A stretch of 47,072 nt of DNA. Origin: Clostridia bacterium (GTDB lineage: Bacteria > Bacillota > Sulfobacillia > SLMV01). Each line of letters starts with the position of its first letter. Positions within the stretch are counted from its first letter, which is position 1. A program made the position numbers and the translations under genes. The DNA lies in NCBI GenBank assembly GCA_003551215.1, contig PUMD01000001.1:1-47072 (forward strand), read 5' to 3'. A model generated the notes under the pieces. That model worked only from the letters and a program-made list of their open reading frames with translations. It was not told the DNA's origin and did not search any database. Below, piece after piece: positions 15,272-23,788 of this stretch.

Positions 15272-18200
15272 GTTGTCTTTCTCCTTCCCGGTCGCAGTGA
15301 AACTTGTAGCCGCACCAGCTGCAGAAACTCCTGCTGTTGGGGGGGAAACCCGATGGGCTGTCTTCCGTCTCTATCTGCCTTACTGCGTCGGTGAGCCTGC
15401 GCCCAATAGAAGGGGACCCTGCCTCTGTGTTCACCGGGTAAAACTCCCCCGGGTGAAGGAAGTAAAAACCGGCGCGGTCCACGGTGTAGCCCAGTACGCA
15501 CTCCACCGCCCAGCGGTACACCGCCAGCTGGAAGCTGTAATGCTCAGCGCGGTCCTGCATCTCGCAGCCGTCCACGCGGTCGCTTTTGAAGTCAACCAGC
15601 ACCCAGCTGCCGTCTGAAGCCTCGTAAAGCTGATCTACTGTACCTACCAGGTAGGGCCGCCTGCTTTCTGCTTCTTCGGACAGAAGCGGGCAGGAAAACG
15701 CCCACTCGCTGAAGGCTCGCCCCCGTTCGTGGGCCCTCTTTATCTCCCCGTACACGGTTGATTCAAGCAGCGGGTCGATGAGCTGACGTATACGCTTTCG
15801 CATATTGTCCGCCACGGGCAGGTGTTCGGGCACTCCGCTTTCCCGTACCGCGATGTCGATGGCTGCGGGCACCTCCCTGTCCGGAAGCAGCTCACATACG
15901 CGGTGCGCAGCCGTTCCCATGGTCAGCGGGTCGATTTCCGCCTGCTCTGAGCGGGTTGACTCTGACCACAGCCCGGTCTCACCGCCAGAAAGCTCGGGCC
16001 ATTTCAGCCGGTGCCGCAGCAGGTAAAGCCGCGGACAGTGATGGTAATCCAGAAGCGAAGTTACTGCATATCCCCGCTGCCGCACCTCTCCATCGGGGTC
16101 CACCGGTACGGTGGCTCCCTGCTCGACCGCCTGCCTGAGCTCCGGCAGGCTCCTTACGGACGCCCCGGCGAGATCTTCGGATGCGGCTACCTGCCTGTCG
16201 GACCGCGTAGCCTCATCCTGCCGGGAGGGATCAACCAGGCTCCATTTAACCCGCTTTTCTGCCTCAGTACCGCAGAGGCCATCGCCCAGCCATCTGGCAT
16301 ACGAGTTGGCCTGCGCCCCCGCCTCTTTCAGCAGGTCAGGAAAATCTGTCTGCGGCAGCCGGGTCATATCTTTGGGGGCCCACCCGGTCAGCACCAGCTT
16401 CCGTTTAGCCCGGGTGCAGGCCACGTAGAATATCCGCTGCTCTTCGGCCAGGGCGGTCTCCTTTTCCCATTTTCTCAGCTTGCTGTGCAGGGTATCTCCC
16501 GGCAGACCCATATCCAGAGTCAACCCCTCCTGCGGATGAAAAAGGCGGGTGTACCTCAGCGAATACGAACGAGAGGTGAAACAATTCGGGACAATGACCA
16601 CGGGAAATTCCAGCCCCTTGGCCTTGTGTATGGTCATCACCCTGACTACATCCGCATCCTCCGGTTCCATCTGGGCCTGACCCTCATCCGACGCCACGTC
16701 CATAAGCGTCTCGAGGTGCCGGGCGAATTGGGCCAGCTGCATGCCCTGCTGACCGCAAAGCTGCTCTGCGATGTCGCAAAGCTTGTCGAGGTTGGCCTCT
16801 ATACGGTCGCCATCCGGCCAGGCGGAGGTGGTCTCGATGTAATGGCTGCTCTGCAGAACCTTGCGCAGAAGACCCTCAACCCCCAAAAATGCCGACAGAC
16901 GCCTCCACCACTTCAGCCTTTTTACTGCCCTGGCCAGGACGGGGTGCTCATCCTCAGGGGTGGATGCATCCATCATCTGGTCCCACAGTCTGTCCCCATC
17001 GCATCTGCTTAAGGCGAAAAGATTTGCATCATCAAGGGCAAAAAACGGCGAGCGCAGAAGGCCTGCCAGGGCGATGTCGTCGGCAGGGTCGGCCAGCCAG
17101 CGAAGCAGCATCCGCACATCTGTGACTTCCTGAGTGGCGTAAAACCCGGTGCCCCCCACCACCCGGTGCGGTACACCGTGCCGGGCCAGCTGGTCGGCCA
17201 CCGGCTGCAGGGTGCTGCGGGAGCGCACCAGGACGGCAACGTCACCAAAGGACCCCTCGCCTGTACTGTAGCTGCCGATCCAGCGGGCTATTGCCCTGGA
17301 CTGCTGTCGCTTTTTGTCACCGTCGGGGGGCTGCCTTTGAACCAGCAGCATCTGCAGCGGGTATTGGTCGTCATCTCCGTCGCTGACCCGGCCGGACTTT
17401 TTCGTAAGGGGTACGTAGTCGTCGAAAATGCCGCTGAATCCGGCGTTGAAAACCTCAAGCAACCGCCGGCTGCTGCGGAAGTTATCGGTCATGAATATAT
17501 CCTCGGCACCGCCTTCCCGCAGCCTCTGCTGCGCCCGGCGGTACACCTGCACGTCCGCACCGCGGAACCGGTAAATGGACTGGTCGGCATCTCCCACCAA
17601 AAACAGCCCCCCGCGACTGCGGTCTGCCCGACCCAGCCGCCGGATGAGCTCCCACTGCACGCCGTCGGTATCCTGAAACTCATCCACCAGCAGGTGGGTG
17701 AACCGCCGCCGCAGTTTCTTCTGTATTTCCGGATGCTGCCGCAGCATATTAAGCAGCCTGTCCTGCTGGTCATCGAAATCCACAGCCGCGTTCTCATTCT
17801 TTGCGGCAGAGAAGCGCCGGGAAATCTCCCCCACCAGGCAAAAGATTGCCTTGAGGACCCCCCGTTCCTTCATGACTGATGACCTGGCGGCTAAAGCAGA
17901 CTGGATTTCGTGCAGCCGTTTCACCTCTTTTTTCAGTATATTGGGGCAGTGCTGCGTTCGCAGAAGGTCCACCAGCCGCTGCAGCATTCGCTCGGGTTCA
18001 TCGTCCAGCTTTTGCTTCCAGGTGGGCCACACCTGTGTCAGCTCCTCCAGAAGCGGAGGATATACCTTGGCGCTCCGCAGGGCAGAATGACCCTTTTTGT
18101 CGATGATCTGCTCTACGGTCCTGCGGATTTTCTGCACCTCATCATCCTTCAACGCCCGGCACATCCGACCCCCGCTGTCCCATCCGTTGTCGTCTCCTCC

Positions 18201-18884
18201 CACCTGACAGAATATCTCCCGTAGGGAGTCCATGGTCATCTGCTGCAGTTTCTGCCAGTCCACCGCCGAGCTGCGGCCGCGGTAGTAGACATCCCGCAGG
18301 ATTCCCCGGTAAGAGGCTCGGCGGTAAGTAGAGTATGCAAATCTATCAGCAAACTGCTGCAATGCCTCCTCATCCGCCTTCTGCGCAAACCAGTCGGCTC
18401 CGTTCAGGGCCTGATGTACGGTCTCGGTGATGATTTCGTCCAAAAGCAGGCGTCTTTGATATGAGTCCAGCACGGAAAACTCCGGGTCGAGCCCCGCCCT
18501 GTGAGGATAGCTGCGCAGGATGCGGGTGCAAAAGCTGTGGATAGTACCCATCTGGATGTGATCCATGCCCCAGACCAGCGAGCGCCAGCGCCGGGCCTCG
18601 GTCTCGTTTCCGTCCGCCTGACAATGCCTCCAACGCTTCAGCATGCGCTCCCGCAGTTTCTGCCGCATCTGTACAGCGGCCTTATTGGTGAATGTAATCG
18701 CCGCTATGTTCTGCGGCTTCACCCCTTTGGCCAGAAGCTGTTCTATACGTCCCACCAGCACCAGCGTCTTGCCGCTGCCCGGTCCTGCGGATACCAACAC
18801 ATCCGAATCGAAGTGAGTCATCGCCCGCCGCTGTGGACAGGTGGGTTCGAAGCCAAACCTGACCTCGTTGGTTTCATCGGTCAT
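15261..18884 (-). CDS. addA: AddA-type helicase-nuclease subunit
   Basis: 1207 residues from the ATG at 18884. UvrD-family helicase motifs are clear: Walker A AGPGSGKT (33-40), AAITFTNKAA, Walker B LLVDEFQDTD, GDADQSIYRFRGA, the MTIHKAKGLEFPVV motif and VACTRAKRKLVLTG. The C-terminus is a RecB-type nuclease with GTVDQLYE and VLVDFKSD and a QLAVYRW tail. Four cysteines flank it (HHCPRLYLL and CSWCGYKFHC), the pattern of an iron-sulfur nuclease. With AddB it resects double-strand breaks for recombination. A longer frame starts at 18917; the ATG at 18884 is chosen because GGAGGAGG lies just upstream and only 11 bases then overlap addB. AddA of B. subtilis is not known for such a cluster, so this may belong to a different AddA branch. 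Confidence 0.92.
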   Translation of the reverse strand: MTDETNEVRFGFEPTCPQRRAMTHFDSDVLVSAGPGSGKTLVLVGRIEQLLAKGVKPQNIAAITFTNKAAVQMRQKLRERMLKRWRHCQADGNETEARRWRSLVWGMDHIQMGTIHSFCTRILRSYPHRAGLDPEFSVLDSYQRRLLLDEIITETVHQALNGADWFAQKADEEALQQFADRFAYSTYRRASYRGILRDVYYRGRSSAVDWQKLQQMTMDSLREIFCQVGGDDNGWDSGGRMCRALKDDEVQKIRRTVEQIIDKKGHSALRSAKVYPPLLEELTQVWPTWKQKLDDEPERMLQRLVDLLRTQHCPNILKKEVKRLHEIQSALAARSSVMKERGVLKAIFCLVGEISRRFSAAKNENAAVDFDDQQDRLLNMLRQHPEIQKKLRRRFTHLLVDEFQDTDGVQWELIRRLGRADRSRGGLFLVGDADQSIYRFRGADVQVYRRAQQRLREGGAEDIFMTDNFRSSRRLLEVFNAGFSGIFDDYVPLTKKSGRVSDGDDDQYPLQMLLVQRQPPDGDKKRQQSRAIARWIGSYSTGEGSFGDVAVLVRSRSTLQPVADQLARHGVPHRVVGGTGFYATQEVTDVRMLLRWLADPADDIALAGLLRSPFFALDDANLFALSRCDGDRLWDQMMDASTPEDEHPVLARAVKRLKWWRRLSAFLGVEGLLRKVLQSSHYIETTSAWPDGDRIEANLDKLCDIAEQLCGQQGMQLAQFARHLETLMDVASDEGQAQMEPEDADVVRVMTIHKAKGLEFPVVIVPNCFTSRSYSLRYTRLFHPQEGLTLDMGLPGDTLHSKLRKWEKETALAEEQRIFYVACTRAKRKLVLTGWAPKDMTRLPQTDFPDLLKEAGAQANSYARWLGDGLCGTEAEKRVKWSLVDPSRQDEATRSDRQVAASEDLAGASVRSLPELRQAVEQGATVPVDPDGEVRQRGYAVTSLLDYHHCPRLYLLRHRLKWPELSGGETGLWSESTRSEQAEIDPLTMGTAAHRVCELLPDREVPAAIDIAVRESGVPEHLPVADNMRKRIRQLIDPLLESTVYGEIKRAHERGRAFSEWAFSCPLLSEEAESRRPYLVGTVDQLYEASDGSWVLVDFKSDRVDGCEMQDRAEHYSFQLAVYRWAVECVLGYTVDRAGFYFLHPGEFYPVNTEAGSPSIGRRLTDAVRQIETEDSPSGFPPNSRSFCSWCGYKFHCDREGERQHGR

Positions 18885-21800
18885 CCTTGCCGCCACCTCC
18901 TCCTGCTGATGGCACATCTGATTTGCACTTCAATCTCTCCTGCTGCCCGCGGCATACCCCGGCGTAGGGGCATCTGCGGCAGCTGGCATGGTCGGATGGC
19001 GCTACGGGGAACTGCCCTTGCCGCATTGCCCCAAAGTACCTGCTGAGATGATCCAGCGCCTCCCTCAGTACGCTTTCAAACTCCCCGTCACACAGCGGCT
19101 CCACCTGCTTGCGGCTCTCATCAAGACCCAGGAGTCGGGCTCCCTGCTGGGTGTAGACCCCTTTGTGCCAGCTGGCTTTGCTCATGCTGATGTAGGCTCC
19201 GCCCTCCACCTTCAGGTTCTCAAGCTGCCGCCGCGCAGCAAGGAGATAAAGCGGCATCTGCAGGTCGTCGCCGTCGCGAACTTCCTGAAGCCCCGGCGGC
19301 TCAGAGCTCAGCTTGTAGTCGAAAACTACCGCAGAGTCGGGCGCATCGCTGCCGGGAGCGTCGGTGCGGTCGACCCGGTCGATCTTTCCCCGCAGTACGA
19401 CAGGTGCACCATCCGGGTAGACCGGATGGGCCGCGGTGCCCAGCTGCTCGGCCGACTCTCTGAACCTGAGTTCGAACTGATCGGGGAAAAGATGCATCTG
19501 GCCTGATGATGCGCTCATTCTTTCGAATTCGGCCTCCAGGAGACTGTCGAGGGTCTCCTGCCCGCGCCGGCTCAGCGAGGCGACGGTGCTTTCCGAAAGC
19601 CAGCTGCTTCCGCGGTGAAACTGACCGCAGTACTTGTCAAAAAGTCTCCTCAGGGCCCGGGGACGCTCGGATGGACTGTACTCCTTGAGGGCCACCTGCT
19701 GGCTTCGCTTCCGGTAGTACTCCTCCAGAACCTGATGGTAGATCTGACCCACAAACAGCGCCGATATATCCTCGGGTACGGAAAAGGGAGACTCAAGCTG
19801 GAGAAGCTGTTCGCAAAAGGACCGGAAAGGACAGCCCGCATACCTGTTGAAGGCGGTTATTGAAAGGACCGGTTCGCCGTCGAATATCTCCCGCAGATGA
19901 GCAGCTGCCCCTTCACCCTCCAGCACGCCGTCCCACTTTCCGTAATGAGGACCCCACCGCTGCTCCTCTGCCCGCAGGCAGCGGAGCATGTCTTCGACCG
20001 TACCGCCCGGTATGTTCCCCTTCGACGGTGCTACCTGCGGGTCAATTCCCTCCAGATGGGGGCCGCAGAAACTGTTCTGCAGCAGCTTGGCTCCGCCGTG
20101 CTGCCCCACAGAAAAGCCAAAGGTGCGCACCAGGCTGCGCCTCAGGTCAGATGGACAGGTGATGCTGTGTATTTCGTCTTTCCCGGCGGCAAGCGTGTAG
20201 TCGGTACGGTCCACCGGCCACACCGCCTCTATCTCCCCCAGGTAGGGAGAGGCAGCCTGCGGGTCGCCGGACAGCTGCAGAGGCCGCAGCAAAATGAGCT
20301 GCTGGGCGACAGCATCGACCAGGCGGAAGAAAAGATCGGCCTCCCGGCGGTCTTCGGCCCGGGGGTCACCCCAGTCACCCCAATCTTGTGCTGCTTCCGA
20401 CGGCTGTTCAAGCAGGCGGTTTTCCAGCCAGTTTTCCGGACGGCTGCGGGGAAAAGTCCCCTCAACCATGTAGGGGATCAAGACCAGATCGTAGCTGCCT
20501 GAGGCCGCCTGAGAAGCACTGGCCAGGTGCACGCCCCTTCCCTGCAGGGGACTGCCGGCGAGGGCCTGTATAGACCGGGGCGGCTCAAAGATCAGCTCGG
20601 ACAGCAAGTCTCCAACCGCCCGGCGTAAAATCTCCCAAGATACGGTTTGCTCCCCCGGGGACCAGACCGCCCGTCCCAGTTCGTCGAGGGTCCACAGAAG
20701 GTGTTTGTGCACAGCTTTCTGCGCTGCGGCATCCTCAAGCAGGCTGCTGCTGTAGCCTCCGTCTTCACGCACCAGCTGCTCAAGCCGCCGGGGTATTCCC
20801 AGACGGCTGATGCAGCTGTGCAGGTGCCCCAGCATATCCGACCAGTTCAGCTGCCCGCCTTCCGCCGAAATCAGCACCACATCCATAAGCTGTGAGACCT
20901 GGTTTTTCACTGTTTTTACCATGAGCAGCTGCTCCCGCAGTGAATCGGTGCTCCCCCAGCTGAGGCTGCCTCCACCCTTTATCCGGTAATTCAACGAATC
21001 AACAACTTCATCCAGCCTCTGCAGGATTTCCTCTCCGGTGCAGTTTTGCGGCACCATCCGCGAAAGCTGGGTAAGATCGACATCGCTATCATCGGGATGC
21101 CACGGTGGACAGAAGTACGGGGAGCCGGCCAGCCGGATTATGTTCTCTGCGGTGGGCTCTGAAATAACCTCTACCACCGCCTTTACCGTCTCACCCAGTC
21201 GGGTGTCCCCCAACGGAGTGCGGGCCGGATCAACATAGGGCACCCCGGCTCTTTGCAGCTGCCGGGCTATCCTCCGGCGATGCTTGTCGTCTCGAACTAC
21301 CACGCAGCAGTCCCCCGGGCGGCGGCGTCGTGAAGCCAGCTGCTCTTTGAGACAGGCGGCCACCCTGCTGGCCTGCTGCCTTTCATCTGCAACAGTCCAG
21401 ATGCAGACCGTCGGTGCGGCTTCTTGCTTTCCCACCTGCTGTGCGGGAGGTACGGCACGGAACACCCTCCACGAAAGCGAACCAGGATCCGTTGCCGGCC
21501 GGTAGGTGGTAACATGCTGCGCCAGCGGTCCCAACTTGCTGGCGAGTTCTTCTGAGGCAGGATAAAGGTCCGGCCGGTCGGGGTCATGCGGGAGATAGAT
21601 ATCGACGCTGCCGCACTGCCGGGCCACCGCCGCCAGAAGGCGCATCTCCGGCGGCCGCATGTGCGAACAGTCCTCCACCACCATGCGGCGCAGGTGTACA
21701 CCCTGCCGTTGTGTTTCGCTGCGCAGAAGTTCGAAGTGGCGAAGCAGGTCTGTCCAGTCCTTTGCTTCAAGAAGAGTCTCCCACTCTTTCATGACCGCGA

Positions 21801-22227
21801 AAATCTCAGGCGGCATCTGTCGCTTTACCTGTCGGGCGGAAAAACCGTGCTGCCGCGCCTCATTGATAAATCCCGCCACCGATCTGGCCATTCCACCGGC
21901 ATCCCACACGTCGGCCAACCCCGAATCATCGCCGGGAGGCCGCGCGTGCAGACACATGCGGATACCGATAAGCTGTTCGAACCAGCCGAGGCGTCTGGCT
22001 GACAGATCCAGCCGACGCGTCAGGCGGTTTACCCAGCCACCCCACATTTGAATCGGGACATCAGCGGTGCGGTGGCCCTGCTGTTGGGCCAGCCGGTAGT
22101 ACATTTCTCTCCGCCTAGCCAGCGTCTCCCGGTCACGCACCAGATACACGCAGGTTCCGCCACGTCCGGATTGCACTATCTCGTGGATAGATTCGAGGCC
22201 GCTGCGGGCAAGCTGCTCTAGCTGCAT
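18874..22227 (-). CDS. addB: AddB-type nuclease subunit
   Basis: 1117 residues. The order of segments follows AddB: an inactive helicase-like body and a C-terminal PDDEXK_1 nuclease with LSITAFNRYAGCPFRSFCEQ, LRGKIDRVDRTD and VVFDYKLSSEP. The late ASCRRCPYAGVC completes, with the early Cys of AGCPFRSF, the four-cysteine iron-sulfur pattern known in AddB. The ATG has AGGAGG 6 bases upstream, so the N-terminus is complete. Even so, no GKT-type Walker A is visible in the first 50 residues (SGRGGTCVYLV is the nearest), so ATP binding here is doubtful. The partner addA follows with an 11-base overlap. A RexB-like or other divergent AddB is possible, but the paired arrangement makes the role in break processing likely. 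Confidence 0.88.
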   Translation of the reverse strand: MQLEQLARSGLESIHEIVQSGRGGTCVYLVRDRETLARRREMYYRLAQQQGHRTADVPIQMWGGWVNRLTRRLDLSARRLGWFEQLIGIRMCLHARPPGDDSGLADVWDAGGMARSVAGFINEARQHGFSARQVKRQMPPEIFAVMKEWETLLEAKDWTDLLRHFELLRSETQRQGVHLRRMVVEDCSHMRPPEMRLLAAVARQCGSVDIYLPHDPDRPDLYPASEELASKLGPLAQHVTTYRPATDPGSLSWRVFRAVPPAQQVGKQEAAPTVCIWTVADERQQASRVAACLKEQLASRRRRPGDCCVVVRDDKHRRRIARQLQRAGVPYVDPARTPLGDTRLGETVKAVVEVISEPTAENIIRLAGSPYFCPPWHPDDSDVDLTQLSRMVPQNCTGEEILQRLDEVVDSLNYRIKGGGSLSWGSTDSLREQLLMVKTVKNQVSQLMDVVLISAEGGQLNWSDMLGHLHSCISRLGIPRRLEQLVREDGGYSSSLLEDAAAQKAVHKHLLWTLDELGRAVWSPGEQTVSWEILRRAVGDLLSELIFEPPRSIQALAGSPLQGRGVHLASASQAASGSYDLVLIPYMVEGTFPRSRPENWLENRLLEQPSEAAQDWGDWGDPRAEDRREADLFFRLVDAVAQQLILLRPLQLSGDPQAASPYLGEIEAVWPVDRTDYTLAAGKDEIHSITCPSDLRRSLVRTFGFSVGQHGGAKLLQNSFCGPHLEGIDPQVAPSKGNIPGGTVEDMLRCLRAEEQRWGPHYGKWDGVLEGEGAAAHLREIFDGEPVLSITAFNRYAGCPFRSFCEQLLQLESPFSVPEDISALFVGQIYHQVLEEYYRKRSQQVALKEYSPSERPRALRRLFDKYCGQFHRGSSWLSESTVASLSRRGQETLDSLLEAEFERMSASSGQMHLFPDQFELRFRESAEQLGTAAHPVYPDGAPVVLRGKIDRVDRTDAPGSDAPDSAVVFDYKLSSEPPGLQEVRDGDDLQMPLYLLAARRQLENLKVEGGAYISMSKASWHKGVYTQQGARLLGLDESRKQVEPLCDGEFESVLREALDHLSRYFGAMRQGQFPVAPSDHASCRRCPYAGVCRGQQERLKCKSDVPSAGGGGGKDDR

Positions 22228-22383
22228 ATCAGACCTCCTGTCTGGTCGTACGGCACTGAAGAGAAAAGGCTATCGAAAGGTACCTTCCCTGGCAGCGCGG
22301 AGACTTGGACCAGTTTGTTGTCGTTTTGGCGGTCTCGGACGAGGCCGCTGGGATAAGCTGAGACAATAGACCCAAATACCGAA

Positions 22384-22416
22384 GGGCGGTACAGGAGATG
22401 GACTCCGGCACCGCCC
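22384..22416 (-). terminator. Terminator-like hairpin between the small gene and addB
   Basis: On the minus strand GGGCGGT (22416-22410) pairs with ACCGCCC (22390-22384), with an inner GGAG/CTCC pairing around TCCAT. It lies 27 bases after the stop of the 67-residue gene. Only a weak T-rich stretch follows (TTCGGTATTT), so termination may be partial or the hairpin may protect an RNA end. Confidence 0.45.
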
Positions 22417-22442
22417 TCACCAAGTATCATCTTGCGGGGTCG

Positions 22443-22646
22443 CTACTCACAGCTGGCAGCTTCGCCCCGTTGGGATCCATCCGCTGTGTCGTCAGCGGAG
22501 TCCGTCTCATCCTCACGCTCCTGCTTGAGCTTCTCCTTGAAAAGATTCTTCTTCGTCTGCATTATAAGTTCAACAAAACTGTGCTTTCTCCTGCGGAGCT
22601 GTTTTCTCCGCTCCTCAAGTCTCTCCTCACTTATCGACTCTGACAT
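22443..22646 (-). CDS. Small charged protein of unknown function
   Basis: 67 residues, beginning MSESISEERLEERRKQLRRRK, a highly charged, probably helical segment, then HSFVELIMQTKKNLFKEKL and an acidic tail (EDETDSADDTADGS). AGGGGG lies about 9 bases before the ATG. A longer frame extends to 22775 but runs through hairpins and lacks a ribosome site. No family was recognised. Its 5' region holds several hairpins and a possible promoter, and it is followed by a terminator-like hairpin and then addB, so it may be its own transcript or a leader gene of the addB operon. The basic N-terminal half would suit nucleic-acid binding, which is speculation. Confidence 0.55.
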   Translation of the reverse strand: MSESISEERLEERRKQLRRRKHSFVELIMQTKKNLFKEKLKQEREDETDSADDTADGSQRGEAASCE

Positions 22647-22675
22647 GCACCGGCGCCCCCTTTCTCGGGCTCGGC

Positions 22676-22718
22676 GTTCCCTTCTGCCGCGGCCACGCGG
22701 CCGGCGGCAGCGGGGAAC
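22676..22718 (-). other. Long GC-rich hairpin in the leader of the small gene
   Basis: GTTCCC (22676-22681) pairs with GGGAAC (22713-22718), CTGCCGC (22684-22690) with GCGGCAG (22704-22710), and GGCC with GGCC around ACGC. This gives about 17 base pairs broken only by a 2-base internal loop and one bulged G. It lies 30 bases before the start codon of the small gene, where it could affect translation or RNA stability. No T-run follows on either strand. Confidence 0.6.
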
Positions 22719-22925
22719 TTCTATACAGAAGCAGTAAGCTCGCCAGGTACCGGCGAACCCGAGGTAGTTGGTCAAAACTTGACTTGTCCGTCGTCTTTTG
22801 GGACCAGTCCCAGATGGACTGCCCCACAGTTTGAGTTTGCTTTATTTGAACCACAGCTACCTGTTTTAATTCGCCATTCGAAGCAAATTTCCTCCCTGCC
22901 ATGACGATCAGTTCACTACAATAAT

Positions 22926-22954
22926 GTTACATTACTCCAACCACCGCGCCTCAA
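22926..22954 (-). promoter_or_regulatory. Possible promoter of the small gene and its leader
   Basis: On the minus strand TTGAGG (22954-22949) is followed after 17 bases by TGTAAC (22931-22926). Both boxes match the sigma-A consensus in four of six positions. Transcription from here would give a leader of about 270 bases holding the inverted repeats. Confidence 0.3.
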
Positions 22955-23194
22955 CAGAAAAGGGGCTCCCTCAATTCGGTGCGTGTCCCTATTATCGGAA
23001 GCAAACCAGAGTATGCGTGAAGTTAGGCATAGGCAGGACTTATGACGGAGATGAAAAAGCAAGCAGCAAGCGAAACCTCCTTGGGCTGCCCGGTGGCCTG
23101 ACAGAATGCCTCCAGGTGAGCCAGGTTGCTGACGGCCGTTCCGGGGTGATCAAAGGATGTCAATCTCAACCAGAAAGCCAGGATGTAAGGCCCC

Positions 23195-23701
23195 TCAGCT
23201 GCTGCTTTCATGCAGCAGCATGCGCTGCTTCAACCGGGTGCCCCCACCGAAGCCCCCCGGCGTTCCATCGGCACGCACTACCCGGTGACAGGGGATGAAT
23301 ATGGGTATGGGATTTGCTGCGGCCGCACTGCCCACAGCCCGCGCCGCCCCCGGCTTACCCAACCTGGCGGCAATCTCTCCGTAGCTTAGCGTCTCCCCGA
23401 AGGGGACCTGCAGCATCTGCTCCCACACCGCCTGCTGAAAGGCAGTTCCCCGGGGGAAAAGGGGCAGACAACAACAGTCAACCTCGCGATTGAGGTAACC
23501 GCGCAGCCAGCTGCGGTATGCACCGGTCCGCCGATACTCCCGGTCGTGCACCAGCCTTATGTCGGGATCTATCTTTTTCTTCGCGTGAAGATCATCTCGC
23601 GGTGCGCCAAACAGTGAACTGGCCACCAGTCCCCGGTCGTCGGCGGCCAGGTGAACATCTCCCCACTCAGTCGTCATGCAGCTGTACCAGATACCGGACA
23701 T
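23195..23701 (-). CDS. ogt: Methylated-DNA-[protein]-cysteine S-methyltransferase
   Basis: 168 residues. The suicide alkyl-acceptor motif is IPCHRVVRADG with Cys138, preceded by the helix-turn-helix region SYGEIAARLGKPGAARAVGSAAAANP that inserts into the minor groove (split: residues 106-131). The protein removes methyl groups from O6-methylguanine by transfer to Cys138 and is used once. GGAGG lies 7 bases before the ATG. The gene is in the same direction as the aldehyde:ferredoxin oxidoreductase gene upstream, 87 bases away, so co-transcription is possible. It lies beside the recombination genes and extends the repair character of this part of the window. Confidence 0.95.
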   Translation of the reverse strand: MSGIWYSCMTTEWGDVHLAADDRGLVASSLFGAPRDDLHAKKKIDPDIRLVHDREYRRTGAYRSWLRGYLNREVDCCCLPLFPRGTAFQQAVWEQMLQVPFGETLSYGEIAARLGKPGAARAVGSAAAANPIPIFIPCHRVVRADGTPGGFGGGTRLKQRMLLHESSS

Positions 23702-23788
23702 GTTTCATCCTCCCGATGCACAATACCGGCGGGCCGGATAGTCCGTCCTGCCCATCCGACCCGCCGCACGCTGATCTTTTTTGTCAGT

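Larger units (their letters stand above)
22647..23194 (-). other. Non-coding stretch with several inverted repeats, upstream of the small gene
   Basis: No convincing gene. Between 22676 and 22812 at least three inverted repeats are seen: the long hairpin 22676-22718, GTCAA-AAC-TTGAC at 22771-22783 and TGGGAC-CA-GTCCCA at 22799-22812. A possible promoter lies at 22926-22954. A 91-codon minus-strand frame (22627-22902) and a 62-codon one (23023-23211) exist, but neither has a ribosome site or recognisable content. The part from 22960 to 23194 shows nothing else that I can name. Confidence 0.5.

Noticed and set aside
22627..22902. 91-codon minus-strand frame upstream of the small gene
   Set aside because: No ribosome site before its ATG, it runs through several hairpins and overlaps the small gene in another frame, and its content is not recognisable.
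23023..23211. 62-codon minus-strand frame after ogt
   Set aside because: Overlaps the end of ogt, has no ribosome site and no recognisable sequence pattern.
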